From Bog-756 sp963769905 (GTDB lineage: Bacteria; Actinomycetota; Acidimicrobiia; Acidimicrobiales; RAAP-2), in NCBI GenBank assembly GCA_963769905.1, contig CAVYNG010000001.1, positions 1,033,970 through 1,097,969 of the forward strand: a DNA stretch of 64,000 nucleotides. The letters are read 5' to 3'. Positions 41,529 to 50,379 of this stretch are shown piece after piece; positions within the stretch are counted from its first letter, which is position 1; the number at the start of each line of letters is the position of its first letter. The notes under the pieces were generated by a model, which was given only the letters and a program-made list of their open reading frames with translations, did no database searches and was not told the origin of the DNA. The position numbers and the translations under genes are program-made.

Positions 41529-41894
41529 ATGAGCACCACCATGCAGAACGTCAGCATCGGCAAGAAGCCAAGCCCGGTCACCCTCACCGACGGCGCGGCC
41601 GCGAAGGTCGCCGAGCTGCTCGCCCAGGAGGACACCGAGGATCTCGCCCTGCGGGTGGCCGTGCGTCCCGGAGGGTGCTCCGGCTTCAGCTACGAGATGT
41701 TCTTCGACTCCGATGTGGCGGACGACGACGTGGTGCGCGAATTCGGCACGGTGACGGTGGTCGTGGACGCGACCAGCGCGGACCTGCTGAAGGGCTCGAT
41801 CCTCGACTACAGCAACGGGCTCAACGACGCAGGCTTCCACGTGACCAACCCCAACGCGACACGGACCTGCGGCTGCGGCTCCTCGTTCAGCTGA
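41529..41894 (+). CDS. erpA: A-type iron-sulfur carrier (HesB/IscA/ErpA)
   Basis: A 121-residue protein with the three conserved cysteines C50 (PGGCSGFSY), C114 and C116 (TCGCGSSF), and the strand LALRVAV before them. A-type carriers pass 2Fe-2S/4Fe-4S clusters from the SUF machinery to targets. ATG 41529 has a strong ribosome-binding site GGGAGGAAG. The 2Fe-2S fusion gene starts six bases downstream and Mrp is divergent, so this is a small Fe-S locus. Confidence 0.92.
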   Translation: MSTTMQNVSIGKKPSPVTLTDGAAAKVAELLAQEDTEDLALRVAVRPGGCSGFSYEMFFDSDVADDDVVREFGTVTVVVDATSADLLKGSILDYSNGLNDAGFHVTNPNATRTCGCGSSFS

Positions 41895-41899
41895 TCCGC

Positions 41900-43551
41900 T
41901 GATCCATCTCCGCGTCAACGGCGCGGACGTCGAGGCGCCCGACGACGGCTCGACCCTCCTCGACCTACTCCGCGAGCAGCTCCGGCTCCGCTCGGTGAAG
42001 GACGGGTGCAGTCCCCAGGGACAGTGCGGCTGCTGCACGGTGTGGGTCGACGGCGCACCACGGGTCGCCTGCGTGACACCGCTCCGGCGGGTCGGCGGCC
42101 GCGAGGTGACCACCCTCGAAGGGCTCCCCGAGGAGAGGCGCGCGGCCTGGGCGGATGCGCTGGTTGCCTCGGGAGGGAGCCAGTGCGGGTTCTGCACTCC
42201 GGGCATCGTCATGCGGCTCGCCGTGCTCGGTTCATCGAGCGGTTCACCATCGGCCGGCACCGAGGAGCCCGTCGAGCGCGCCCTGCTCGCCCATCTCTGC
42301 CGCTGCACCGGTTGGCAGACCATCGAGGAGGCAGCCCGGTTGGTCCTCGAAGGCAAGGACCGCGGCGCGCCTCGCGCGTCTGGCGCGGCGTCCGGCGCGC
42401 CGGGCCGGGACCTCGAGGCGGCAGGACGACGTGCCACGCTCGAAGGCGGCGCGCCCCAGCGAGTCGGCACCGACGCGGTGCTCGGTCTCGCCGGATTCGC
42501 CGACGACACCGCCCCGCCGGACGCGTCGGTGGCGGTGCCCGCCTCGGACGGGGGTTGCGCGGTCGCCGCGTCGCCGGCCGAGGCGCGGCGCGCGGCCGGA
42601 CGAGTGCAGGGTCGGAGCAGCACCGCCCCGCTGGTCCACCCGATCGAAGTGCCGCCGGGGGACTGGGTGGTCACCTTGCGCACGACCTGGGTCGAGCCGG
42701 CCTACCTCGAGCCGGACGCCTCGTGGTGCCTCCCCGGTGGCGAGCCGGCGTCGGCCTGCGCGAACGGTGGGGCATTCGGGGGGAAGCGCAACTCACCGGT
42801 CGAGCAGGAGGCATCTCGACTCGCGACCGAACGCGGCGAGGCGGTCCGGGTCCTCTGGTCGAGGGAGGACGTGGTGCGACTCGGGCCCAAGCGACCGCCC
42901 GTGGCGGGGGGAGTACGTCCCGACGGCTCGGGGGTCATGCGTGTGGGCTCGCCGCCTGACGGGTTCGATGCGCAGGAATGGAAGGCGGCGCTCGACCATG
43001 TCGCGCTCGTTGCGCCAGGGATCGTCCTCGAGCAGGTTCCGCTCGACGGGCCTCTTCTCTCCCTCGACCCACGCGCCGCCGTCTGGGCGGAGGCCGCCGC
43101 GCTGTCGATCGCGTCGCGCCTCCGAGCGAGTTCCGGCGGCGAAGGACTGACCGATGTTCCAATCGAGGTGACCGGGCCCTCGGGCGGCCGAGCGGTCGCG
43201 ACCTGTCGGGCTGACGGCTCGATCGGGATCGTGGTGGACGCCGGTCCGAGCGGCGACGAAGTCGTGCTGCGCTCCTACTGCATGGGCGCCGTGCACCAGG
43301 CACTCGGGCTCGTGCGCTCCGAGGGCATCGCGGTCGACGAAAAGCGAGTGGTCCGCGACTTGACCATCCGGTCCTTCGGGATCCTCCAGGCCCGTGCCAT
43401 GCCCCGTGTCGACGTGACCATCGACCCGCGGGGGGCTCGGCCGGTCAATGGATCCGATGCCGTTTTCGCCGCGGTCGCCGCGGCAAGGTGGCTGGCGGAC
43501 GGCCTGCCGCCGAGCTGGCCGACCGATCGGACGAGCGGCGGCCGGCGCTGA
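41900..43551 (+). CDS. Compact 2Fe-2S and molybdo-hydroxylase-like fusion protein, frameshifted near its start
   Basis: About 550 residues. The N-terminal plant-type ferredoxin domain has DGCSPQGQCGCCTVW, then the second 2Fe-2S domain (GGSQCGFCTPG, LCRCTGWQTIEE). A low-complexity linker leads to segments like the xanthine dehydrogenase large subunit: ANGGAFGGK and, at the end, YCMGAVHQALGLVRSEGI and PVNGSDAVFAAVAAARW. Most of the Mo-cofactor core and the FAD domain are absent. A probable CTG start (41900) gives IHLRVNGADVEAP, but one base is missing near 41940 to join it to STLLDLLREQL. GTG 41995 would discard that strand. Confidence 0.75.
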
Positions 43552-43666
43552 TCGACCCGCGAGTTCGGATCGGTGCTCCCGAGGCCGTGCCGGCCCTCGG
43601 AGCGCCCGCGGCGCTGCATAGGATCTCGCCCGTCCGAACGGAACCACCAACGGCGAGGAGCACGTG

Positions 43667-44035
43667 ATGAACACCGCGATGGGTCCCTACTCGCCGATCG
43701 TCACCGCGGGCCCCTGGCTGATCTGCTCGGGTCAGCTCGGGATCCGCTCCGGGACCGATACCCCGCCCGCCTTCGTCGAGGGCGGCACCGCCGCACAGCT
43801 CGCCCAGGCGCTCGCCAACGCGGAGGGCCTGCTGCGTGGGCACGGGGCGACCCGTGCCGAAGTGGTCAAGACCACGGTCTTCCTCACCGACATGGGCGAT
43901 GCCGCCGCGGTCAACGAGGCGTACGTCGCCTTCTTCGGCGACCATCGTCCCGCCCGCTCGATGGTGGCGGTGGCCGGTCTCCCGTTGGGTGCGCTCGTCG
44001 AGGTAGAGGTCTGGGCCTACCGCGAGGAGCGCTGA
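43667..44035 (+). CDS. RidA (YjgF/YER057c/UK114) family protein
   Basis: A 122-residue protein of the RidA family, trimeric enzymes that hydrolyse reactive enamine/imine intermediates. Visible are GPYSPIVTAG, the SGQLGI strand and RPARSMVAVAGLP, with the Arg that binds the substrate carboxylate, then VEVEVWAY. ATG 43667 is six bases from GAGGAG; GTG 43664 is too close. Isolated between the 2Fe-2S fusion and the convergent glnR-like gene. Confidence 0.9.
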   Translation: MNTAMGPYSPIVTAGPWLICSGQLGIRSGTDTPPAFVEGGTAAQLAQALANAEGLLRGHGATRAEVVKTTVFLTDMGDAAAVNEAYVAFFGDHRPARSMVAVAGLPLGALVEVEVWAYREER

Positions 44036-44114
44036 GCCCGAGCTCCGCCTCCGCTCCCGGCGGCGCCGTGGCGCCGGGGAACGCCCCGAGCGCCGGTACC
44101 GACCCGGGCGAGGC

Positions 44115-44795
44115 TCACGGTGTCCAGGTGGTCTGACCGAAGCGGTACCCGACCGACCGGACGGTCTGGATGAGGTGCGCGTGCTCCTCGCCGAGCTTGG
44201 CCCGCAGACGCCGCACGTGGACGTCGACCGTGCGTGCTCCGCCGTAGTACTCGTAGCCCCAGACCCTGCTGAGCAGCGTCTCTCGGGTGAACACCTTGCC
44301 CGGTCGCGCCGCCAGGAACCTGAGCAGCTCGTACTCCATGTAGGTGAGGTCGAGCACCTTGCCGGCCACCGCGGCCTGGTAGGTCTCGAGGTTGAGCACG
44401 AGCGGCCCGTGCTCGACCAGGTCGGGCCGGAGGCCCTTGCCGGTACGCCAGAACAAGTGGGTCAGCCGGGCCGTGAGCTCCTCGACGTTCACCGGTTCGA
44501 GGCAGAGGTCGTCGAAGAGGTCCTCCCGCAGCTCGAGCTCGCCGAGCTGGTCGGGCGGGACGATGACCAGCACCGGCGCGAGGGGGACCTCGCGCTTGCG
44601 CAGGTGCCGGCAGAGCAGGAACGCGCTGATCGGGTCGGCACCGCTGCAGATCACCGCGCCCGACCATCCGCCCTCGGGCTCGGCGTCGTCGGCCGCCTCC
44701 GGGGTGTCGACGCCCTCGAAGGGATAGCCCGCCCGATCGAGGACCGCCGTGACCGGGGACGGCAGGCGCGGCGGAAAGCACAGCAAGCGCTCCAC
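44115..44795 (-). CDS. glnR: GlnR-like winged-helix regulator
   Basis: A 226-residue OmpR-type regulator. The receiver-like half (about 1-115) has lost clear phosphorylation residues, as in actinobacterial GlnR. The DNA-binding half contains VLDLTYMEYELLRFLAARPG, FTRETLLSRVWGYEYYGG, the recognition helix TVDVHVRRLRAKLG and SVGYRF, very like GlnR of Streptomyces. Gene order with two glutamine synthetases supports a nitrogen-control role. GTG 44795 has AGGAAGGGG upstream; an in-frame start at 44864 adds nothing recognisable. A different OmpR-family regulator remains possible. Confidence 0.78.
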   Translation of the reverse strand: MERLLCFPPRLPSPVTAVLDRAGYPFEGVDTPEAADDAEPEGGWSGAVICSGADPISAFLLCRHLRKREVPLAPVLVIVPPDQLGELELREDLFDDLCLEPVNVEELTARLTHLFWRTGKGLRPDLVEHGPLVLNLETYQAAVAGKVLDLTYMEYELLRFLAARPGKVFTRETLLSRVWGYEYYGGARTVDVHVRRLRAKLGEEHAHLIQTVRSVGYRFGQTTWTP

Positions 44796-44864
44796 GGTGT
44801 TCTTTCCCCTTCCTGCTCTCGCGGTGAGCCCGGATTCGACGCCGGTGTCGACCAATTCGCCCAA

Positions 44865-46250
44865 TTAGAGCAGCGGCAGATGGCGGTCGAGCTCGAACTG
44901 GGTCACGTACGCGCGGTAGAGGTCCCACTCGGCGCGCTTGTTGCGCAGGAACCATTCGAACACGTGGTCTCCGAGGGTGGTCGCGACGAGCTCGGAGGTC
45001 TCCATCAGCACCAGCGCCTCATGGAGCGTGCCGGGCAGGTGGAGGATCCCTTTGGCGACGAGCTCGTCCGGCGCGAGGTCGAAGAGGTTGGCGTCGGCCT
45101 CCGGCGGGAGCTCATAGCCCTGCTCGATTCCCCGGAGGCCCGCCGCCAGGATGACCGCGAACGCAAGGTACGGGTTGCAGGCGCTGTCGGGCGAGCGGAA
45201 CTCGACGCGGGTCGACTCGAGCTTGCCGGGTTTGACCACCGGCACCCTCACCAGTGCGGAGCGGTTGTTGCGCGCCCACGAGACGTGGATCGGGGCCTCG
45301 TATCCCGAGACGAGCCGCTTGTACGAATTGACCCACTGGTTGGTCACGGCGGTGATCTCCCCGGCATGCCGGAGGAGACCCGCGATGAATCCCTCCGCGA
45401 CGTCCGAGAGCCCCCCGGGCCGATCGGTGTCGACGAAGGCGTTGGTCTCGTCGCGGAAGAGCGAGAGGTGGGTGTGCATGCCGGATCCCTGCACTCCGGC
45501 CAGCGGTTTCGGCATGAAGCTCGCGAACACGCCCTGCTGCCGGGCCATCTCCTTGACCACCAGCCGCACCGACATGACCGTGTCCGCCATGGTCAGGGCA
45601 TCGGTGTAGCGGAGGTCGATCTCGTGTTGCGAAGGCGCGTCCTCGTGCTGGGCGTGCTCGACCGGGATCCCCATCTCCTCCAGGGTGAGCACGGTGCGCT
45701 GCCGGATGTCGCTCGCACGGTCGGCGACGGTCAGCTCGAAGTACGAGCCCGTGTCGAGGGTGGTCGGGGGATGGCCCGGGTTGCCGTCGGCGAAATAGAA
45801 GTACTCGATCTCCGGTGACGCGTAGAAGGTGAAGCCCCGGTCGCGGGCGCGCTGGAGCGTGCGGCGGAGGACGTGGCGCGGGCAACCCTGGAACGGGGAG
45901 CCGTCGAGATCCACGATGTCACAGAAGACGCGGGCCACCTCTGCCTCGGGCACATCGCCGTCGGTGGTGTGCCCGTGCCCGTGCCAGGGCAGGAGCTGGA
46001 AGGTGCTCGCGTCGGGGCAGGCGAGGACGTCGCTCTCCTGGACCCTGCTGAAGCCGTCGATCGCCGACCCGTCGAACGTCATGCCCTCGTCGAGCGCGTT
46101 CTCGAGCTCGGCCGGGGTGATCGAGAAGGTCTTGGGCGTCCCGAGCACGTCGGTGAACCAGAGCTGCACGAACCGGATGCCGCGCTCCTCCACGGTCCGG
46201 AGGACGTACTCCTCCTGGCTCCTGATCACACCGGGCACCTCGTCGGGCAC
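44865..46250 (-). CDS. glnA: Glutamine synthetase, type I (alpha-like)
   Basis: A 461-residue enzyme converting glutamate, ammonia and ATP to glutamine. Motifs: MTFDGSAIDGFSRVQESD, ASPEIEYFYF, HEDAPSQHEIDLRY, MPKPLAGVQGSGMHTHLS, and VEFRSPDSACNPYLAFAV. The position of the adenylylated Tyr of GSI-beta reads NLFDLAPDE, with Phe, so covalent adenylylation there is not possible. The first codons are GTG at 46250. Directly upstream of glnR on the same strand; a fully separate GS-II gene precedes it. It could also act on another amine. Confidence 0.9.
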   Translation of the reverse strand: MPDEVPGVIRSQEEYVLRTVEERGIRFVQLWFTDVLGTPKTFSITPAELENALDEGMTFDGSAIDGFSRVQESDVLACPDASTFQLLPWHGHGHTTDGDVPEAEVARVFCDIVDLDGSPFQGCPRHVLRRTLQRARDRGFTFYASPEIEYFYFADGNPGHPPTTLDTGSYFELTVADRASDIRQRTVLTLEEMGIPVEHAQHEDAPSQHEIDLRYTDALTMADTVMSVRLVVKEMARQQGVFASFMPKPLAGVQGSGMHTHLSLFRDETNAFVDTDRPGGLSDVAEGFIAGLLRHAGEITAVTNQWVNSYKRLVSGYEAPIHVSWARNNRSALVRVPVVKPGKLESTRVEFRSPDSACNPYLAFAVILAAGLRGIEQGYELPPEADANLFDLAPDELVAKGILHLPGTLHEALVLMETSELVATTLGDHVFEWFLRNKRAEWDLYRAYVTQFELDRHLPLL

Positions 46251-46442
46251 CAGCGGATCGCGGTCTCGGTCAACCTGGTCGATCCGCTCATTGTCGCAGG
46301 GCCGCCGGGCTCTGGTCGAACCGTGGCCCGGGCGGGGCCGGGCCGTCCCCTCCGTCGCAGGTCGGTCCGGCGGAACCCGTCGGCGCCGGCGGTCACCGCC
46401 GCGAGCTGCCAGGTGCCCGTGCCCGTCGCCGGCGCTTCCCGC

Positions 46443-47459
46443 TCAGCCCGAGGCGACCGCGTCGCCGCAGACGGTGTCGATCATGACGGCGGTCACCTGG
46501 TACGGGTCCATGTTGGCGTTGGGCCGCCGGTCCTCGAGCCACCCGTGCTTGTTCTTCGCGGTGCCCCAGGGGATCCGGATCGACGCACCCCGGTCGGAGG
46601 TCCCGTAGGTGAACGTGGTGAAGTGGGCGGTCTCGTGCGCGCCGGTCAGGCGGGTCTCGATCCCCACTCCGTAGACCTCGATGTGCTCGTTGACCTTCTT
46701 CCCGAGTGCCTCGCAGGCCGCGAGGATCGCCTCCCAGCCTCCCTCCCCGCGCATCGCCTTGGTCGAGAAGTTGGTGTGGGCCCCTGCGCCGTTCCAGTCG
46801 CCGAGGATCGGCTTCGGCTCGAGGGTGGCCCAGACGTCGAAGTCCTCGGCGATCCTGAACAGCAGCCAGCGGGCCACCCAGAGCTGGTCGGAGAGCTCGA
46901 TCGGCGGGAGCACCCCGATCTGGAACTCCCACTGTCCCATCATCACCTCGGCGTTGGTGCCCTCGATCGAGAGGCCGGCGTCGATGCACGCCGCGGTGTG
47001 GAGCTCGACGATCTCGCGCCCGGGCATCTTGTCGCCGCCGACGCCGCAGTAGTAGGGGCCCTGGGGCGCCGGGTAGCCGACCGAAGGCCAGCCGAGGGGG
47101 CGGCCGTCCTTGAAGAAGGTGTACTCCTGCTCGATTCCGAAGAGGGGTTCGAAGGACTCGTACTTTTCGGCCACCTCCCGCAGCTTGGCGCGGGTGTTGG
47201 TGGGGTGCGGGGTGAAGTCGGTGAGGAGGACCTCGCACATCACCAGCCGGTCCCCGGGCCTCCGGAGCGGGTCGGGGCAGCTGAACACCGGTTGGAGGAC
47301 GCAGTCGGAGTCGTGGCCGAGCGCCTGGTTGGTGCTCGAGCCGTCGAAGCCCCAGACACCGGGCTCCTCGCCGTCACGGATGATCCTGGTCTTGCTCCGC
47401 AGCAGCGGTGACGGTTCGGTCCCGTCGATCCAGATGTACTCGGCTTGGTACGGCAACAT
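46443..47459 (-). CDS. glnII: Glutamine synthetase, type II
   Basis: A 338-residue GS-II of the eukaryote/rhizobium/actinobacterium type. Motifs: YIWIDGTEPSP, WGFDGSSTNQA, FGIEQEYTFF, EGTNAEVMMGQWEFQIG, LGDWNGAGAHTNFSTKAMR and RIPWGTAKN. ATG 47459 follows GGAGGAGA closely. A GlnR-box-like element lies at 47628-47643, in the region shared with nadE. Two GS types of different evolutionary origin side by side indicate tight ammonia assimilation control. Confidence 0.93.
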   Translation of the reverse strand: MLPYQAEYIWIDGTEPSPLLRSKTRIIRDGEEPGVWGFDGSSTNQALGHDSDCVLQPVFSCPDPLRRPGDRLVMCEVLLTDFTPHPTNTRAKLREVAEKYESFEPLFGIEQEYTFFKDGRPLGWPSVGYPAPQGPYYCGVGGDKMPGREIVELHTAACIDAGLSIEGTNAEVMMGQWEFQIGVLPPIELSDQLWVARWLLFRIAEDFDVWATLEPKPILGDWNGAGAHTNFSTKAMRGEGGWEAILAACEALGKKVNEHIEVYGVGIETRLTGAHETAHFTTFTYGTSDRGASIRIPWGTAKNKHGWLEDRRPNANMDPYQVTAVMIDTVCGDAVASG

Positions 47460-47627
47460 TCTCCTCCGTCACGGTGCCCCACGCGTGGTCGCGTGGGGAG
47501 TTCGGCCCCGGGTGCCCTCGTCGGACCGGTCGGCGCAGGCGCCGAGCGAACCTACCACCGGCGTCCCGAAGCGACGACGGCGACACCGCGTCGACACACC
47601 ACTCTCGCAGGCTGCGATGTCGCAACC

Positions 47628-47643
47628 GTTTCGACGCTGTGAA
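47628..47643 (-). promoter_or_regulatory. Candidate GlnR box
   Basis: On the minus strand TTCAC-AGCGTC-GAAAC matches the actinobacterial GlnR a/b half-site pattern gTnAC-n6-GaAAC at nine of ten defined or weak positions apart from the leading g. A second a/b pair is not present. It lies 169 bases before the glnII ATG and 85 before nadE. Confidence 0.4.
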
Positions 47644-47714
47644 CACCCGATGAACTCGACGGTTCCGCGCCGTTTTCGCGGCTCGCCGAGGAAAAGCCCT
47701 GATGACGGCCCCGG

Positions 47715-47720
47715 TAGGCT
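47715..47720 (+). promoter_or_regulatory. -10 box for nadE
   Basis: TAGGCT, eight bases before GTG 47729. GAGGA lies between, too close to the GTG for an ideal ribosome-binding site, so a leaderless start is likely. Confidence 0.4.
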
Positions 47721-47728
47721 GAGGAACC

Positions 47729-49504
47729 GTGGACCGCATCCGGGTGGCCGCGTGCCAGGTGAACACGGTGGTGGGCGACCTGTCGGGCAACGTCGCCCGG
47801 ATTCTCGCCGCTCTCGGCGAAGCCGAACGCGGAGGCGCGGATATCGCGGTCTTCCCGGAGCTCGCCGTGACCGGGTACCCGCCCGAGGACCTGCTCGGGC
47901 GTCCGTCGTTCATCGTCGACAACCTGGCGGCGCTGGAGGAAGTGGCGGCCTCGACCCGAGCCTGCACGGTGGTCGTCGGCCACGTCGACCGGGACGCCGC
48001 CGGACGGCTGGTCAACGCCGCGGCGCTCTGTGCGGGCGGTCGGATCACAGGTCGGTACCACAAACGGATACTGCCTAATTACGGTGTCTTCGACGAGCAA
48101 CGCTGGTTCGTCCCCGGTCGGGAGGCGCCTACGGCCTTCGTGGTGGCCGGAGTGCCGGTCGGCCTCTCGGTCTGCGAGGACATGTGGTTCGTGAACGGCC
48201 CGATGAGGGACGAGGCGCGTGCGGGCGCGCGTCTTCTCGTCAACCTCAACGCATCCCCCTACTCGCGGGGCCGCCGTGAGGAACGTCTCGCAGTCCTCGC
48301 CGAACGAGTGGCCGAGACCGGCTGCGCGATCGTCTACGTGAACCAGGTCGGCGGCCAGGACGAGCTGGTCTTCGACGGCGCCTCCCTCGTGGTGGGAGCC
48401 GACGGTGAGCTGCTGGGCTCGGCCCGCCAGTTCGAGGAGGAGGTGCTGCTCGTCGACGTCGAGTCGCCGCGGGCCGCCCCGGGGCGCGGGAGAGGGGACC
48501 GCGGGCTGCTCGCGGACGAGGTGTCGGTGAGCGTTGTGTCCCGGTCGGAGGGATGGCCGCCGCTCGTGCCCTCCCTCGCGCCAGTGCTCGGTGCCGAAGA
48601 GGAGGTCTACGAGGCGCTGCTCCTCGGGACGCGCGACTACGTGCTGAAGAACGGCTTCTCCGACGCGGTGATCGGCCTGTCCGGAGGGATCGACTCGTCG
48701 CTGGTCGCGACCATTGCGGTCGACGCGCTCGGACCTGCCCACGTCCACGGGGTGACCATGCCCTCCCGCTACTCGAGCGGGGGCTCGATCACCGACGCGG
48801 TCGCGCTCGGTGCCAACCTCGGCATCGAGGTGTCGAAGCTCCCGATCGAACCGGTGCACCGGGCGTTCGCCGAGACCCTCGCACTGGTACTCCCCACCGA
48901 GCCGACCGGGCTGACCGACGAGAACCTCCAGTCGCGTCTCCGCGGCGTCCTCCTGATGGCGCTCTCCAACGCGAACGGGTGGATCGTGCTCACCACGGGC
49001 AACAAGAGCGAGATGGCGACTGGGTACTCGACCCTCTATGGCGACTCCGCGGGAGGATTCGCGGTGATCAAGGACGTGCCGAAGACGCTCGTCTACGAGC
49101 TCTGCCTCCACCGGAACAAGACCGCCGGCTTCGACCTCGTCCCCGAGGCCGTACTGACCAAGGCGCCCTCGGCGGAGTTGCGGCCCGACCAGCGCGACGA
49201 GGAGTCCCTCCCGCCCTACCCGGTCCTCGACCCGGTGATCGCCGGGTACGTCGAGGGCGATCGGTCCGCCGACGATCTGATCGCCGAGGGCTACGATCCC
49301 GCGGTGGTCGCACGCGTGGTCGAGCTCGTCGACCGGGCCGAATACAAGCGCCGCCAGATGCCACCGGGAGTGCGCATCTCGACCAAGGCCTTCGGGCGCG
49401 ACCGGCGGATGCCCATCACCAACCACTACCGGACCGGTACGCGTCCGCCCGTCGGCCGGCAACCCGGCGGGGAATCCGACGGGGAGGCTCCGGCGGTTGT
49501 CTGA
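47729..49504 (+). CDS. nadE: Glutamine-dependent NAD+ synthetase
   Basis: A 591-residue enzyme making NAD+ from deamido-NAD+, ATP and glutamine-derived ammonia. The N-terminal nitrilase-type amidase has the triad E44 (FPELAVTGYPPEDLL), K112 (HKRILPNYGVFDE) and C149 (VCEDMW). The C-terminal synthetase has SGGIDSS near 318-324 and LTTGNKSEMATGYSTLYGD. It is longer than ammonia-only NadE (about 270) and of the shorter glutamine-using class. Sits beside glnII, so it draws on the glutamine pool. The next gene overlaps its stop. Confidence 0.95.
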   Translation: MDRIRVAACQVNTVVGDLSGNVARILAALGEAERGGADIAVFPELAVTGYPPEDLLGRPSFIVDNLAALEEVAASTRACTVVVGHVDRDAAGRLVNAAALCAGGRITGRYHKRILPNYGVFDEQRWFVPGREAPTAFVVAGVPVGLSVCEDMWFVNGPMRDEARAGARLLVNLNASPYSRGRREERLAVLAERVAETGCAIVYVNQVGGQDELVFDGASLVVGADGELLGSARQFEEEVLLVDVESPRAAPGRGRGDRGLLADEVSVSVVSRSEGWPPLVPSLAPVLGAEEEVYEALLLGTRDYVLKNGFSDAVIGLSGGIDSSLVATIAVDALGPAHVHGVTMPSRYSSGGSITDAVALGANLGIEVSKLPIEPVHRAFAETLALVLPTEPTGLTDENLQSRLRGVLLMALSNANGWIVLTTGNKSEMATGYSTLYGDSAGGFAVIKDVPKTLVYELCLHRNKTAGFDLVPEAVLTKAPSAELRPDQRDEESLPPYPVLDPVIAGYVEGDRSADDLIAEGYDPAVVARVVELVDRAEYKRRQMPPGVRISTKAFGRDRRMPITNHYRTGTRPPVGRQPGGESDGEAPAVV

Positions 49505-50171
49505 GACGGGTCCCGCGACACAAGACGTCGCCGACACCGCGACCGGCGCGCCAGAGCGTGGGAGCGCGGACGCCCCCGCGCTCACCCTCGGGGTGACTGC
49601 CGCACTCGTCGGTGAGTACCGGTGGATCGAGAGCACGCTCTACACGAAGCTCGGATCGTGGGTCGTCGACATGCCGATCCCCGCGGTGCAGCTGCAAATC
49701 GACGGTCAGAGCATGCGGCACGCGTGGCATGCCGAGCTGTGGGCCGAGCGCCTGCCGGTCCTCGCCGGGGTCGACGCGGCGCGGCTCAGCGTACCGTCGC
49801 GTCCTCCCCAGGCTCTCTTCGCGGCGCTCGACGGCGACGAGTTATCCGGGGGCGAGGGACCACCGGGCGCGCTGCCGAGGCTCGCCGCGCTCTACCGGGT
49901 CGTCCTCCCTCGTCTGGTCACGAGCTATGTCCGACACCTCCGGATCGCGAGCCCGATCACCGACGGCCCTGTCGCGCGCGCTCTCCGACTGGTGCTGAAC
50001 GACGAAATGGACGACTGGCACGCCGGAGAACGGCTGGTCCAGCGCCTCGTCACCCGCCCACACGACGTCGAGGCCGTCTACCAATTCCAGCAGCACCTCG
50101 AGTCGGTGGTGGTCGGAGCCGGGGCCAGACAGGGGCTCGTCGCGTTCCCTGACTCGGTGCCGCTCGAGTGA
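49497..50171 (+). CDS. Hypothetical helical protein, possibly ferritin-like
   Basis: A 224-residue mostly helical protein. Acidic/His pairs in separate helices (EYRWIEST, HAWHAELWAE, NDEMDDWHAGE) could form a di-metal site in a four-helix ferritin-like fold; this is a pattern-based guess. TTG 49497 overlaps the nadE stop and has GGAGG nine bases away, so it is coupled to nadE. The N-terminal 28 residues are low-complexity. No named family recognised. Confidence 0.55.
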   Translation: MSETGPATQDVADTATGAPERGSADAPALTLGVTAALVGEYRWIESTLYTKLGSWVVDMPIPAVQLQIDGQSMRHAWHAELWAERLPVLAGVDAARLSVPSRPPQALFAALDGDELSGGEGPPGALPRLAALYRVVLPRLVTSYVRHLRIASPITDGPVARALRLVLNDEMDDWHAGERLVQRLVTRPHDVEAVYQFQQHLESVVVGAGARQGLVAFPDSVPLE

Positions 50172-50379
50172 GCGGACCAGCCAGGTCGACCCGCATAGGG
50201 GCATACCCGCTGGCAGCAAGGGCCCTTTGCGTCCGAAGGTCTTGACGCGTCCGGTAGACTTCGAAAGCAGCAATCGCTGCGCCCGTGAACGCCAGACCGG
50301 ATCGAGGGGCAGTACCTCCTGAGGAGGTCCCGGATCGGGAAGGCCGGCCCCCACACCGTTGGGGTAGACGAAGGACCCG

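Noticed and set aside
48051..48065. AGGTCGGTACCAC, similar to the TetR operator core
   Set aside because: It lies inside the nadE coding sequence, lacks the left arm and encodes the conserved TGRYHKR segment.
50242..50260. TTGACG and TAGACT before the sigma-factor gene as a -35/-10 pair
   Set aside because: They are only seven bases apart, far from the 16-18 needed.
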